This document shows, in pieces, positions 33,838 through 42,312 of a stretch of 64,000 nucleotides of DNA. The DNA is taken from the NCBI RefSeq assembly GCF_030159855.1, contig NZ_BSNG01000001.1, positions 3,286,001-3,350,000 of the forward strand, read 5' to 3'. The DNA comes from Devosia yakushimensis (GTDB taxonomy: Bacteria; Pseudomonadota; Alphaproteobacteria; Rhizobiales; Devosiaceae). A program made the translations under genes and the position numbers. Below the pieces are notes generated by a model. The model made no database searches, was not told the origin of the DNA, and saw only the letters and a list, made by a program, of their open reading frames with translations. The number at the start of each line of letters is the position of its first letter. The first letter of the stretch is position 1.

Positions 33838-36306
33838 CTATTCCGCCACCCCGGCCATGGCGCTGTCGCGGGGCAGGTTGATGATGATGCGGCTGCCGCG
33901 GGGTTCGCGGCGTTCGGCTGAGATGGTGCCGCCATGCAGGTTGACGAAAGTGCGCACGATGGAGAGGCCCAGCCCCGCGCCGCGCTGGCGGCCGCTGGCG
34001 GCGGGGGTGTCGAGCCGGGTGAGGATGGCCGATTTCATCTCGTCGGTGAGGCCAGGGCCTTCATCTTCGATGATGAACAGCATGCGCTCGGCCCGGTGGC
34101 TCACCGCAAGGCGAATTTCCCCGCCCGGCGGGGAGAAGCGGGCGGCGTTGGAGAGCAGGTTATAGAGCACCTGCACGATGCGCGTGCCATCGGCGATGAA
34201 GGGGGGCAGGTGGTCCTCGATATCGACAACGAGATTGATCGGCTTTTCGCCCGACACTTCGGGGAAAGTCGCCGAAAGCCCGGCCCGGGCCTTGTCGACC
34301 AGATTGTTGACGTCGAGCAGTTCGGGCCGCAATTCGGCAATGCCGGCATCGACCGAGGCGAGATCCAGAATATTGTCGATCAGCACGCCCAGCGTCACCG
34401 AGGAGGCGCGGATATAGTCGATATAGGCGCGCTGCCGCTCGTTGAGCGAGCCGCCCTCGCTGCCCGCCAGCAGGTCGGCAAAGCCGATAATATTGGTCAA
34501 GGGGCTGCGCAATTCGTAGGAGACATTTTCGACGAACGCGTCCTTGAGCACGTCGGCGGCCACCAGCGCGTCATTGCGCTCCTTGAGCACCTTGGAATAG
34601 CTGGCGCTTTCGGTGACATCGAGGAAAGTCATCATGGTCTGCCCATCGGGCAGGCGGGTAATGGCATAGTCGAGCAGGCGCCCGTCGGAGCGGTTGAGCC
34701 GCCCGGTCTGGTCGGAGCGGGTCGGATTGAGATCGATGATGCCGCGTTTCAGATCGCGCCAGATGCTGGCGCCATCCTCGGGAATGGCGCGGCCCGAGGC
34801 CTCGGCGATCTGGTCGATATGGGGATTGAGCCCCAGCTCGTTCATCGGCAGCTTCCACAGCGCGGAGAGCCGCGGATTGGAGAGCGTCAGCCTGCCATTG
34901 GTGCCGAACACGGCGACGGCTTCACTGAGCGCATTGATGGTTTCGCGCTGCACATTGGTGAAGGCCTTGTTGGTGCTTTCCAGCTTGAGGCGCTCGGTCA
35001 GGTCCTCAAAGACATAGATCACCCCGCCATTGGCCCCGGCGGGGGCCGAAATCACCTTGATGGTGCGGCCATCGGGCAGGTGCCAGGGCTCGTTTTCATG
35101 GGGAATGGTGCGGGAATAGGATTCGAGGTGCTTGGTGCGCCAGGTCTGGTAATCGACCTGGTTGGGCAGCATGCCTTCGGTGCGGAGCTTATCTAGAATG
35201 GCCCGTTCGTCGAGCCCCACGGCGAGGAACCCGCCATTGAGATGCCAGAGATCGGCATAGGCCCGGTTGAACTGGACCAGCTCGCGCCGCGCATTGAAAA
35301 TGGCGATGGGTGTGGCCAGGGCATTGATAATGCCCCCGATATGGGCCAGGGCCGGATCGATCAGCGCCGGAGCGGCAGCGGCTTCGAGCGGTCGCAGATA
35401 GCCGGCGCGGCCGCCAGCAACGGCAAATTCCACCAGCTCGAACCGGCCCTGGCCGGGCCAGTCCAGGCTCATTATGGCGGGTTTGTCGGCGGCGGCGCAG
35501 GCAGCCAGATGGGTCCTGAGCGCGGCGGTATCGAGCAATTCGGCCGGCGCCACATCGCTGCCCGGCCTGTTCAGCGCCTTGGCCAGGGCGTGATAGGCCG
35601 GATTGGCAAAGACCAGCTTGTCATTGGGCCCGCGCAGGAATGCGGGCTGGCTCAGCAGCGAGAGAATGGCGCGCACGCTATCGGTGTCGCTCATCATGGC
35701 ATTGGCGGCACTGGCCTGTTCGGCGCTGGGCTGCAGGAAGGCCGGACGCAGGCGCAGGGCGACGCCGCCGCCCAGCACCCAGCCATTGGCGCGGATCAGC
35801 CGCCCGTCGATGGCGGTTAGGCTGGCCGAAAAGGCCTGGCCATGCACGCGCAGGGTTTCGAGCTCATGGGCGAGCAGGGTGGCATCGGCATTGGCCAGCC
35901 AGGAGTGGAAATCGAGAATGCTGCGGGGCTCCCGCCCGCCGGGTACCACGGCCGAGGCCTGGCCCAGAAATTTCGGCGCGCCGGCGCTGTTATCGGTCCA
36001 CAGGATCGTGACTTCGCGCACCCCGGACAGCAGCGCCTCATATTCGTCGACCAGGGCACGCAGGCCCGAAACCTGTTCGGCGGCCCGCAGCCGCGCAGCC
36101 TTGCCATCGGCCAGCATGGTGCGCACCACGGCCATGGCCAGCAGCGCAAAGGCGCCCGCGCCCACGGCAATGGCCAGCGGCGCCGCGCCGGCCAAAGTGG
36201 CCGTGGCGGGGCTCTGGCCCAGGGCGGGAACGGCCGTTGCCAGTGTCATGGGGGCTGCGGCCAATCCGCGGAATCCCCAATGCTTCCGGAAACGATCCGG
36301 CGCCAT
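33838..36306 (-). CDS. divL: DivL-type atypical (tyrosine) histidine-kinase homologue
   Basis: This 822-residue PAS-containing kinase homologue has a hydrophobic N-terminal segment (about 40-63), PAS-like domains (about 205-300, 325-440, 450-570), and a dimerisation box reading FVENVSYELRSPLTNIIGF. Tyr597 stands where a histidine kinase has its phospho-His. It ends in an ATPase domain with LLSNAARFSPPGG, DEGPGL and GLGLSIVRTF. Tyr in this position is the hallmark of alphaproteobacterial DivL, which binds DivK-P and steers CckA activity and cell-cycle asymmetry. tsaE lies downstream. The assignment is by motif and architecture. Confidence 0.85.
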   Translation of the reverse strand: MAPDRFRKHWGFRGLAAAPMTLATAVPALGQSPATATLAGAAPLAIAVGAGAFALLAMAVVRTMLADGKAARLRAAEQVSGLRALVDEYEALLSGVREVTILWTDNSAGAPKFLGQASAVVPGGREPRSILDFHSWLANADATLLAHELETLRVHGQAFSASLTAIDGRLIRANGWVLGGGVALRLRPAFLQPSAEQASAANAMMSDTDSVRAILSLLSQPAFLRGPNDKLVFANPAYHALAKALNRPGSDVAPAELLDTAALRTHLAACAAADKPAIMSLDWPGQGRFELVEFAVAGGRAGYLRPLEAAAAPALIDPALAHIGGIINALATPIAIFNARRELVQFNRAYADLWHLNGGFLAVGLDERAILDKLRTEGMLPNQVDYQTWRTKHLESYSRTIPHENEPWHLPDGRTIKVISAPAGANGGVIYVFEDLTERLKLESTNKAFTNVQRETINALSEAVAVFGTNGRLTLSNPRLSALWKLPMNELGLNPHIDQIAEASGRAIPEDGASIWRDLKRGIIDLNPTRSDQTGRLNRSDGRLLDYAITRLPDGQTMMTFLDVTESASYSKVLKERNDALVAADVLKDAFVENVSYELRSPLTNIIGFADLLAGSEGGSLNERQRAYIDYIRASSVTLGVLIDNILDLASVDAGIAELRPELLDVNNLVDKARAGLSATFPEVSGEKPINLVVDIEDHLPPFIADGTRIVQVLYNLLSNAARFSPPGGEIRLAVSHRAERMLFIIEDEGPGLTDEMKSAILTRLDTPAASGRQRGAGLGLSIVRTFVNLHGGTISAERREPRGSRIIINLPRDSAMAGVAE

Positions 36307-36582
36307 GCGCTGCCCTCGTGTTTATTGACGTTGCTGCCAGTCCGCCCCGAAAGGCGGTACGCGTGCACTCGAAGGGCGGCGCAAGCGGAACCTTTGCTGT
36401 CCCCGCCGCCCGACCGGCAGCGCGTCGCGCGCAACCGAATCACCCTGACCATACCGGCACGGCGAATCGGCTAAAAGAGTCTTAATGGCTGTGCAATCCG
36501 GGCAAATGCCTGATATCGCCCCTTGACGGAGAACGAAGCAGAAACGGCGAGGGTGTTCGGGGGAGATGGGCAGATATCGGCG

Positions 36583-36698
36583 TACCCCCTCCTAGCCTCC
36601 CCCTGATAGGGGGAGGGATCTCTCCACTCTTGGAGCTGGATCGAGTTCTAGCCACAGAGCGGTCCCTCCCCCTATCAGGGGGAGGCTAGGAGGGGGTA
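36583..36698. repeat. Palindromic MITE-like element, family B (perfect arms)
   Basis: Arms of 36 bases (36583-36618 and 36663-36698) are perfect inverted copies, and each arm contains its own smaller palindrome (ccccctgatagggggagg). The 44-base centre contains tctccactcttgg and ctggatcg, which recur in the copy at 46768-46882. It has the form of a non-coding, mobile, fold-back element. It lies downstream of ahcY, beyond the ahcY terminator. Confidence 0.93.
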
Positions 36699-36703
36699 TC
36701 CCC

Positions 36704-36738
36704 AACAAAAAACGCCCGCAGCCAAGGCCGCGGGCGCC
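36704..36738 (-). terminator. Intrinsic terminator of ahcY
   Basis: On the minus strand, GCGCCCGCGGCC-TTGG-CTGCGGGCG forms a strong GC stem followed directly by TTTTTTGTT. It lies just past the ahcY stop codon and is a textbook Rho-independent terminator. Confidence 0.92.
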
Positions 36739-36759
36739 AAAAACCTAAAACGGCAAAAA

Positions 36760-38172
36760 CTAGTAGCGGTATTCGCCGGATTTGAAGGGGCCGTTTTCCG
36801 GCACGCCGATATAGTCGGCCTGGTCCTTGGTCAGCTTGGTCAGCTTGGCGCCCAGCTTGGCCAGGTGCAGTTCGGCGACCTTTTCGTCCAGGTGCTTGGG
36901 CAGCACATGCACCTTCTTTTCGAGCTTGGCCCCATTGGTCCAGAGTTCGATCTGGGCCAGGGTCTGGTTGGAGAAGCTGGCCGACATGACGAAGCTGGGA
37001 TGGCCGGTGGCATTGCCCAGATTGACCAGGCGCCCTTCGGACAGGAGGATCAGGCGCTTGCCATCGGGCTTTTCGACCAGGTCGACCTGCGGCTTCACAT
37101 TGGTCCATTTGAAGTTGCGCAGGGCGGCGACCTGAATTTCGTTATCGAAGTGGCCGATATTGGCGACGATGGCCATGTCCTTGAGATTGCGCATGTCATC
37201 GAGGGTGAGCACATCGCGATTGCCGGTGGCAGTGACGACGATGTCGGCACGCGGGGCGGCCTCTTCCAGCGTCACCACTTCAAAGCCTTCCATGGCCGCC
37301 TGCAGGGCGCAGATGGGGTCGACTTCGGTGACCAGCACGCGGGCGCCAGCGCCGCGCAGCGATTCCGCCGAGCCCTTGCCCACATCGCCATAGCCGCACA
37401 CGATAGCGACCTTGCCGGCGAGCATCACGTCCGTGCCGCGGCGGATGGCATCGACCAGCGATTCACGGGTGCCATACTTGTTGTCGAACTTGGACTTGGT
37501 GACCGAGTCATTGACGTTGATGGCGGGGAAGGGCAGCTCACCCTTGGCATGGAGCTGATAGAGCCGCATCACGCCCGTCGTGGTTTCTTCCGAGACGCCG
37601 CGGATATTGGCGCGGATGGTGGAGAAGAAATTCGGCGACGTCGCCAGGCGCTTCAGAATCGTGGCGAAGAAGATTTCTTCTTCCTCATTGCCGGGCTTGT
37701 CGAGGAAGGCCGCGTCCTTTTCGGCCTTGGCGCCGTTGAGGATATACATGGTGGCGTCCCCGCCATCATCGAGGATCATATTGGGGGTGAGGCCATTGCC
37801 CCAATCCATCATGCGGTCGGTAAAGGCCCAATATTCTTCCAGCGTCTCGCCCTTATGGGCAAAAACCGGAATGCCGGCGGCCGCGATGGCGGCGGCAGCG
37901 TGGTCCTGGGTCGAAAAGATATTGCAGCTCACCCAGCGCACTTCGGCCCCGAGCGCCACCAGCGTCTCGATCAGCACGGCGGTCTGGATGGTCATGTGGA
38001 GCGAGCCGGCAATGCGCGCGCCCTTGAGCGGCTGGGCAGCGGCATATTCCTCGCGGATGGCCATCAGGCCGGGCATTTCGATCTCGGCGATCTGGATTTC
38101 CTTGCGGCCGAAATCGGCAAGCGAAATGTCCTTGATCGCGTAGTCGGTCGATTTGGTGGTCGATTTGGTCAT
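36760..38172 (-). CDS. ahcY: Adenosylhomocysteinase
   Basis: This enzyme splits S-adenosylhomocysteine into adenosine and homocysteine, keeping methylation reactions running. The 470-residue protein has CNIFSTQDHAAAAIA, TTTGVMRLYQL, NVNDSVTKSKFDNKYG, the NAD-binding GYGDVGKGSAESLRGAGA, and the C-terminal KSGEYRY. I use ATG 38172, with GGAG eight bases before it, rather than 38193. A perfect palindrome at 38242-38265 lies in its promoter region. Confidence 0.97.
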   Translation of the reverse strand: MTKSTTKSTDYAIKDISLADFGRKEIQIAEIEMPGLMAIREEYAAAQPLKGARIAGSLHMTIQTAVLIETLVALGAEVRWVSCNIFSTQDHAAAAIAAAGIPVFAHKGETLEEYWAFTDRMMDWGNGLTPNMILDDGGDATMYILNGAKAEKDAAFLDKPGNEEEEIFFATILKRLATSPNFFSTIRANIRGVSEETTTGVMRLYQLHAKGELPFPAINVNDSVTKSKFDNKYGTRESLVDAIRRGTDVMLAGKVAIVCGYGDVGKGSAESLRGAGARVLVTEVDPICALQAAMEGFEVVTLEEAAPRADIVVTATGNRDVLTLDDMRNLKDMAIVANIGHFDNEIQVAALRNFKWTNVKPQVDLVEKPDGKRLILLSEGRLVNLGNATGHPSFVMSASFSNQTLAQIELWTNGAKLEKKVHVLPKHLDEKVAELHLAKLGAKLTKLTKDQADYIGVPENGPFKSGEYRY

Positions 38173-38241
38173 CGGGCAGGCTCCGCCTCGCATAGGGATG
38201 TCTTGGCTTTGCTATAGCCAAGGCGAGCCGCAGGATCAACC

Positions 38242-38265
38242 GGATATAAAGATAAGTTTATATCC
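38242..38265. promoter_or_regulatory. Palindromic putative operator upstream of ahcY
   Basis: Perfect 9-base arms ggatataaa / tttatatcc flank the 6-base gataag. A/T-rich dyads of this form are typical sites for winged-helix regulators such as the ArsR-type SahR regulators known to control ahcY in proteobacteria. The match to that regulator is an inference; no such gene is in the window. Confidence 0.55.
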
Positions 38266-38302
38266 CTCACATCTCGCGCCTCCGAAAATTGCCATTGCAC
38301 TC

Positions 38303-38322
38303 TACCTACCAATAGGTAGATA
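38303..38322. promoter_or_regulatory. Putative TetR operator, copy 1
   Basis: A 20-base site with the dyad ctacc-aata-ggtag at its core ends six bases before the TetR start codon. A near-identical site (two differences) occurs at 38942-38961 in front of the next gene. Together they suggest autoregulation and control of the neighbour. Confidence 0.75.
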
Positions 38323-38328
38323 AAGCCC

Positions 38329-38907
38329 ATGAACAATCCTTCCTCGACAGCCGACGACATCCTGGCCTGCGCGCGCTCCCTGATTACGGCGGGCGGCTAT
38401 AACGGCTTCAGCTATGCCGACATCGCCGAGGTCGTGGGCATCCGCAAGGCGTCCATCCACCACCATTTCCCCAGCAAGGTCGATCTGGTTCGCATATTGG
38501 TGCAGCGCTATCGCGAGGATGCCAGGGCAGGCTTTGCCGAACTGGCGCGGACGGCATCCGATCCGCGCGACCAGCTCGCCAAATATGTCGGCTATTGGGA
38601 AACATGCATCATGGATGCCAGCGATCCATTTTGCGTCTGCGCCCTTCTGGCCAGCGAACTTCCCGCCCTCCCGCCATCCGTGGCCGTCGAAGTGCGGCTT
38701 CATTTCGAGACCCTGTCGGCCTGGCTGACCTCGGCATTCGAACGCGGCGCCGCTCTTGGCGTCTTCCGCCTCGCCAACCCGCCGCAGGCGGAAGCCGAGA
38801 CCTTCATGGCCACGGTGCATGGAGGCATGCTCTCCGCCCGGGCCCAGGATGATCCGCGCCTGTTTGGAACAATCACCCGCTCCCTGCTCAATCGCCTCTC
38901 CAGCTAA
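38329..38907 (+). CDS. TetR-family transcriptional repressor
   Basis: This 192-residue regulator has a clear N-terminal helix-turn-helix, FSYADIAEVVGIRKASIHHH with FPSKVDLV, and a C-terminal ligand domain carrying two close cysteines (DPFCVCALLASELP). The latter pattern is common in TetR proteins controlling small oxidoreductase or membrane-protein genes. It probably represses itself and the following membrane-protein gene through the twin dyads. The inducing ligand is unknown. Confidence 0.9.
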   Translation: MNNPSSTADDILACARSLITAGGYNGFSYADIAEVVGIRKASIHHHFPSKVDLVRILVQRYREDARAGFAELARTASDPRDQLAKYVGYWETCIMDASDPFCVCALLASELPALPPSVAVEVRLHFETLSAWLTSAFERGAALGVFRLANPPQAEAETFMATVHGGMLSARAQDDPRLFGTITRSLLNRLSS

Positions 38908-38941
38908 CCGAACCCGGCCCTAGCGCCATTTCACCCTCCGT

Positions 38942-38961
38942 TACCTACCAATTAGTAGATA
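38942..38961. promoter_or_regulatory. Putative TetR operator, copy 2
   Basis: The site has dyad ctacc-aatt-agtag and matches the site at 38303-38322 in 18 of 20 positions. It lies just before the start of the membrane-protein gene. Confidence 0.75.
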
Positions 38962-38970
38962 GGAATATCC

Positions 38971-39543
38971 ATGTCATCCATTGCCGCAAATCCCGCCCGC
39001 TCCACCGAAGAAGGCTGGCTCACGCGATATTATCTCGGCCGCACGGCCTTCTCGGCCGCCTGGGTGGCGGCTGCCCTGACGCTGGGCCTGCACCATGCCG
39101 GCTTCGGCGTGGTTTTGCTGGTGATCTACCCGCTCTGGGATGCGGCGGCCAATTATGCCGACGCTGCCCGAAATGGGGGCCTCGTTCGCAATCGCACGCA
39201 GGCAATTAACGTCTTGGTCAGCCTCGTCACGACCCTGGCCGTGCTGGTGGCCCTGCAGATGGGGCTGAGCGCAGTCCTTGCGGTTTTCGGAGCCTGGGCG
39301 GTGCTGTCGGGGCTGTTGCAATTGGGAACGGCCGTCCGTCGCTGGAAGGCGGGAGCGCAATGGGCCATGATCCTGAGCGGCGCTCAATCGGCGCTGGCCG
39401 GTACGTTCTTTGTCATTCAGGCCCAGCAATCGGTGCCGGTCGTCATCCCCACGATTGCCGGTTATGCGGCTTTCGGCGCCATCTATTTCCTGGTTTCCGC
39501 GCTTTGGCTCATCATCGGCAAAAGGCTGCGCAGGCAGGGATAA
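38971..39543 (+). CDS. Small integral membrane protein (DUF308/HdeD-like)
   Basis: This 190-residue protein has about six hydrophobic segments in three hairpins, such as AAWVAAALTLGLHHAGFGVV and GAIYFLVSALWLIIGKRLRR. Size and layout resemble DUF308/HdeD membrane proteins, though I see no exact signature. It follows the TetR gene with a shared operator and is most likely its regulated target. Its stop abuts the converging DUF2937 gene. Confidence 0.65.
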   Translation: MSSIAANPARSTEEGWLTRYYLGRTAFSAAWVAAALTLGLHHAGFGVVLLVIYPLWDAAANYADAARNGGLVRNRTQAINVLVSLVTTLAVLVALQMGLSAVLAVFGAWAVLSGLLQLGTAVRRWKAGAQWAMILSGAQSALAGTFFVIQAQQSVPVVIPTIAGYAAFGAIYFLVSALWLIIGKRLRRQG

Positions 39544-40050
39544 TTACCGATAGGCTTCCCGCCGCTTCCGCTTGAACGGCAGGGCGCAGAACCGCCAAAG
39601 GCCCGACAGCACCAGATAGGCCAGGATGAACCCGCCTCCGGCATAGAGCAGGCCTTCCATGGTCACCGGAATGGCGGGCTTATAGGCCTCGAGCGTGCGG
39701 CGGCCGATATCGGTATCGAGATAGGCCGGCAGCGATTGCAGGCGCTCGATGGGTCCGGCGCCCTCGATACGGGCCAGGGTGGCGCTGAGCTGTTCATAGC
39801 GTGTGAACGTGGCCGCCATGGCCGTGCCGCGTCCGACGATGAAGGCGTCGGTGGACCCTTCATAACGCCCCAGCGCCTCGGCCCGGTCCAGCCCGCCCGC
39901 CGCGGCCGCGCGGTCGAAATCCTCGGTCACGATGCGCAGCTCATCCACCGCCCCGCCGAGCCGCTGGGTATATTGCTGGGCATATTCAGGGAATTGGCTG
40001 AGGGTCAGCGCCAGCCCAACCCCACCGATCCCGGCAATAATCCGCCGCAT
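39544..40050 (-). CDS. DUF2937-like membrane protein
   Basis: This 168-residue protein has a hydrophobic N-terminal segment (MRRIIAGIGGVGLALTL), a helical periplasmic-type middle (QYTQRLGGAVDELRIVTEDF), and a C-terminal membrane helix with a basic tail. The order matches DUF2937 proteins, which have no known function. The start at 40050 is fixed by GGAGG five bases before; the open frame to 40479 upstream is a shadow of the acetyltransferase gene. Confidence 0.75.
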   Translation of the reverse strand: MRRIIAGIGGVGLALTLSQFPEYAQQYTQRLGGAVDELRIVTEDFDRAAAAGGLDRAEALGRYEGSTDAFIVGRGTAMAATFTRYEQLSATLARIEGAGPIERLQSLPAYLDTDIGRRTLEAYKPAIPVTMEGLLYAGGGFILAYLVLSGLWRFCALPFKRKRREAYR

Positions 40051-40108
40051 ACAAACCTCCGCGTTGTGAAAAGCATGTGGGGCCGGAGTTACGGTTGTAT
40101 GAATGACC

Positions 40109-40942
40109 TCAGCTGCCGGGTGCAGCCTTGCCTGCCCAGGTGTCGATTGCGTGATCGACCAAAGCCGGCAATTGGACAAAGATGCCGCGTCCCTCGCCCA
40201 GCGGCCCGGCCTGCGCCAATCCCTTTTCAATCGCCCCGGCGCCGATAGGAAGAAAGGCGGCGCTGTCCATGATGGCGGGGGTATTGAAGCTGACCCATTC
40301 CCGCTTGCCATTGACGAGCATCGGGGCGCCTTCCTGGATGAGTGCCGGATTGGCGACATAGCGCCGTTCCGCAAGATGGAGGGCGGTGCAGGTGTCGAAA
40401 TCCACGCCCATGAGCAGGATGCTGGCCCCCAGCCGATAAAGCGCGCCCAAGGGAGAGTGCTCGCCAAAAGGGTCGGCAAGATCGTGGCTTTGCGTCACTT
40501 CCCCCGCCAGCGGCCCCAGGGCGGAAAACGACGTAGAGGGATGATTGCTGCGCATGCTGCCTGGCCAGGTGCGAAACAGTTCGGCCACCTGCCCCATCTG
40601 CCTGGTCGGCGTGATCTGTGGGTCGAAGGCCGGCATAGTGTCCCGAATGGGCCGATGCCATGCCTTGGGCACCGGTGGCGCCTCCCAATGCTGCGGATCG
40701 GTGAGACCAGCCGAATGGGCAGGCATGACGAGAGTGCCGTGCTTGCCGATGGCGTCGAGCAAGGCCTGAACGACCGCAACAGCGCCGCCATTGACCCAGC
40801 CCAGCGCACTGAGGGACGAATGTACGACCAGCAGATCGCCGTCCTTGACGCCAAGCGCGCGTATATCGGCGAGCAGGCTATCGCGCGTAACCGGCGCGGC
40901 GGTCCGCAAGACTTGGTCGGGCTCAGTCAAGGCATTCCCCAT
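40109..40942 (-). CDS. AAC(3)-family N-acetyltransferase
   Basis: This 277-residue enzyme of the aminoglycoside 3-N-acetyltransferase/YokD fold has LLVVHSSLSALGWVNGGA, TLVMPAHS, MRSNHPSTSFSALGP and the C-terminal GIFVQLPALVDHAI. It would transfer acetyl from acetyl-CoA to an amino group. Chromosomal family members often do not act on clinical drugs, so a resistance role is not claimed. It sits 24 bp upstream of ptsH on the same strand end, but is probably a separate insert in the PTS block. Confidence 0.85.
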   Translation of the reverse strand: MGNALTEPDQVLRTAAPVTRDSLLADIRALGVKDGDLLVVHSSLSALGWVNGGAVAVVQALLDAIGKHGTLVMPAHSAGLTDPQHWEAPPVPKAWHRPIRDTMPAFDPQITPTRQMGQVAELFRTWPGSMRSNHPSTSFSALGPLAGEVTQSHDLADPFGEHSPLGALYRLGASILLMGVDFDTCTALHLAERRYVANPALIQEGAPMLVNGKREWVSFNTPAIMDSAAFLPIGAGAIEKGLAQAGPLGEGRGIFVQLPALVDHAIDTWAGKAAPGS

Positions 40943-40965
40943 ACTGCTGGTCGAGCAGCACGCGG

Positions 40966-41274
40966 TTAACCCGCCGCCCCGTCGCTATCCTCGTCAAATC
41001 CGTTATTGACCAGCTCGACAATAGCCTCCAGCGCCTCTCGCGCCTGTTTGCCGCTGGCCTGTACCAGGATCGTGCTCCCCGGTCCCGCGCCCAGCATCAT
41101 CAGGCCCATGATGGAATTGCCGGCCACCGAGGTGCCGTCCTTGATGACGGCGATGGAAGCGTCGAAGCATTCGGCGGTGCGCACGAAGCGGGCCGAGGCG
41201 CGGGCATGCAGGCCCTTGCGATTGACGATGGTCAATTGCTGGGCGACGGCCCGGCCGGTGCTGGCGGCGTCCAT
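40966..41274 (-). CDS. ptsH: HPr phosphocarrier of the regulatory PTS
   Basis: This 102-residue HPr/NPr-type protein has the active histidine in NRKGLHARASARFV (His23) and the regulatory serine region VAGNSIMGLMML (Ser54), the site that HprK phosphorylates. It takes phosphate from enzyme I (not in the window) and passes it to EIIA. Only 3 bp separate it from the EIIA gene. No sugar permease EII gene is present, so it is most likely a signalling PTS. Confidence 0.95.
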   Translation of the reverse strand: MDAASTGRAVAQQLTIVNRKGLHARASARFVRTAECFDASIAVIKDGTSVAGNSIMGLMMLGAGPGSTILVQASGKQAREALEAIVELVNNGFDEDSDGAAG

Positions 41275-41277
41275 GGC

Positions 41278-41679
41278 TTACCCCGCGCTCAGGATGGAAT
41301 TGGCCACGGTAATATATTTGCGGCCCGCTTCCTGCGCCAGATTGACCGCGTCCTTGATGGTCATGTCGCCGCGCACGCGGCCGAGCTTGACCAGCATGGG
41401 CAGGTTGACCCCGGCGATCACCTCGACATCGCGGTTCTGCATCACCGAGATGGCGAGATTGGACGGCGTGCCGCCGAACATGTCGGTGAGGATGATGACG
41501 CCCGAGCCATTATCGGCGCGGTCGACCGCGGCCAGAATGTCGTTGCGCCGGTTTTCCATATTGTCGTCGGGACCAATGGCGATGGTTTCGCAGTAATCCT
41601 GCGGGCCGACGACGTGTTCCAGTGCCGACTTGAACTCATTGGCGAGCGCACCATGCGTCACCAGAACCAGACCGATCAT
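41278..41679 (-). CDS. PTS EIIA component, mannose/fructose (ManX) type
   Basis: This 133-residue EIIA opens IGLVLVTHGALANEFKSALE, where His10 is the expected phospho-site, and has ILTDMFGGTPSNLAISVM. In alphaproteobacteria this EIIA partners HPr and HprK in regulation and not in sugar uptake. The start at 41679 is where the family begins; the longer frame runs back into non-coding DNA. Confidence 0.93.
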   Translation of the reverse strand: MIGLVLVTHGALANEFKSALEHVVGPQDYCETIAIGPDDNMENRRNDILAAVDRADNGSGVIILTDMFGGTPSNLAISVMQNRDVEVIAGVNLPMLVKLGRVRGDMTIKDAVNLAQEAGRKYITVANSILSAG

Positions 41680-41833
41680 GCAACGTCCCCAGCCTGCCGA
41701 GATGCGCCTGCGTCGTGGCGCCGACGGCATTCCAGTATTGTCTGCCCCCTGCCCGCGCCAGTGCTTAACCCGGCAAAGGCGTGAACAAATATCAGTCTTG
41801 CCCCGGAGCGGCGGGGATTCAAGTGGTTTTTTG

Positions 41834-42304
41834 TCACGGACGGCCCTCCGGCCGGTCCAGGGCGGCAATGGCCTCACTTACCAACAGCATTTGATGCTCG
41901 AGCCCGACAAGGCGGGCCTCGGGCACCGGAGCGCGGGGCAGCGACACCCCCAGAATCTCGGTGCTGAAAGCAGGGGATTCGGGCATGCGCACCAGCTCAG
42001 GCACGAGATCGATCAGCAGATGGAGCGGCGCGGGGCTCACATGCGGACGGTTGATAATGCCCCGCCCACGCAGCTCGATAAGCCCGGCAATCGGGGCCGG
42101 AACGCTCATGAGCAGCCCTGACGGGCCGGGAGCCAGATCGACCCGGTCATCGGCCACGAGAGCAGCGGAAAGGCCGCGCGCCGCCCAGCGATCGAGCAGG
42201 GCCAGAGCCAGCAGCGACTTGCCCGCGCCCGAGGGGCCGCGCAGCAGCAATCCGGTCGTGCCAAGCTGGATGGCCGTGCCATGCAGATTGTGGTTCTGGG
42301 TCAT
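41834..42304 (-). CDS. hprK: HPr kinase/phosphorylase, short alphaproteobacterial form
   Basis: This 156-residue enzyme phosphorylates or dephosphorylates HPr on serine. Walker A is GPSGAGKS (residues 23-30), followed by LVADDRVDLA and the IELRGRGII signature. The N-terminal domain of the Firmicutes enzyme is absent, as is usual in alphaproteobacteria. It lies 8 bp after chvG, linking PTS control to the ChvG/ChvI system. Confidence 0.94.
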   Translation of the reverse strand: MTQNHNLHGTAIQLGTTGLLLRGPSGAGKSLLALALLDRWAARGLSAALVADDRVDLAPGPSGLLMSVPAPIAGLIELRGRGIINRPHVSPAPLHLLIDLVPELVRMPESPAFSTEILGVSLPRAPVPEARLVGLEHQMLLVSEAIAALDRPEGRP

Positions 42305-42312
42305 GGCGGGGC

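Noticed and set aside
38172..38240. An SAH or SAM riboswitch in the ahcY leader
   Set aside because: A short hairpin (cttggct / agccaag) is present near the start codon, but I could not match the conserved core of any known SAH or SAM riboswitch.
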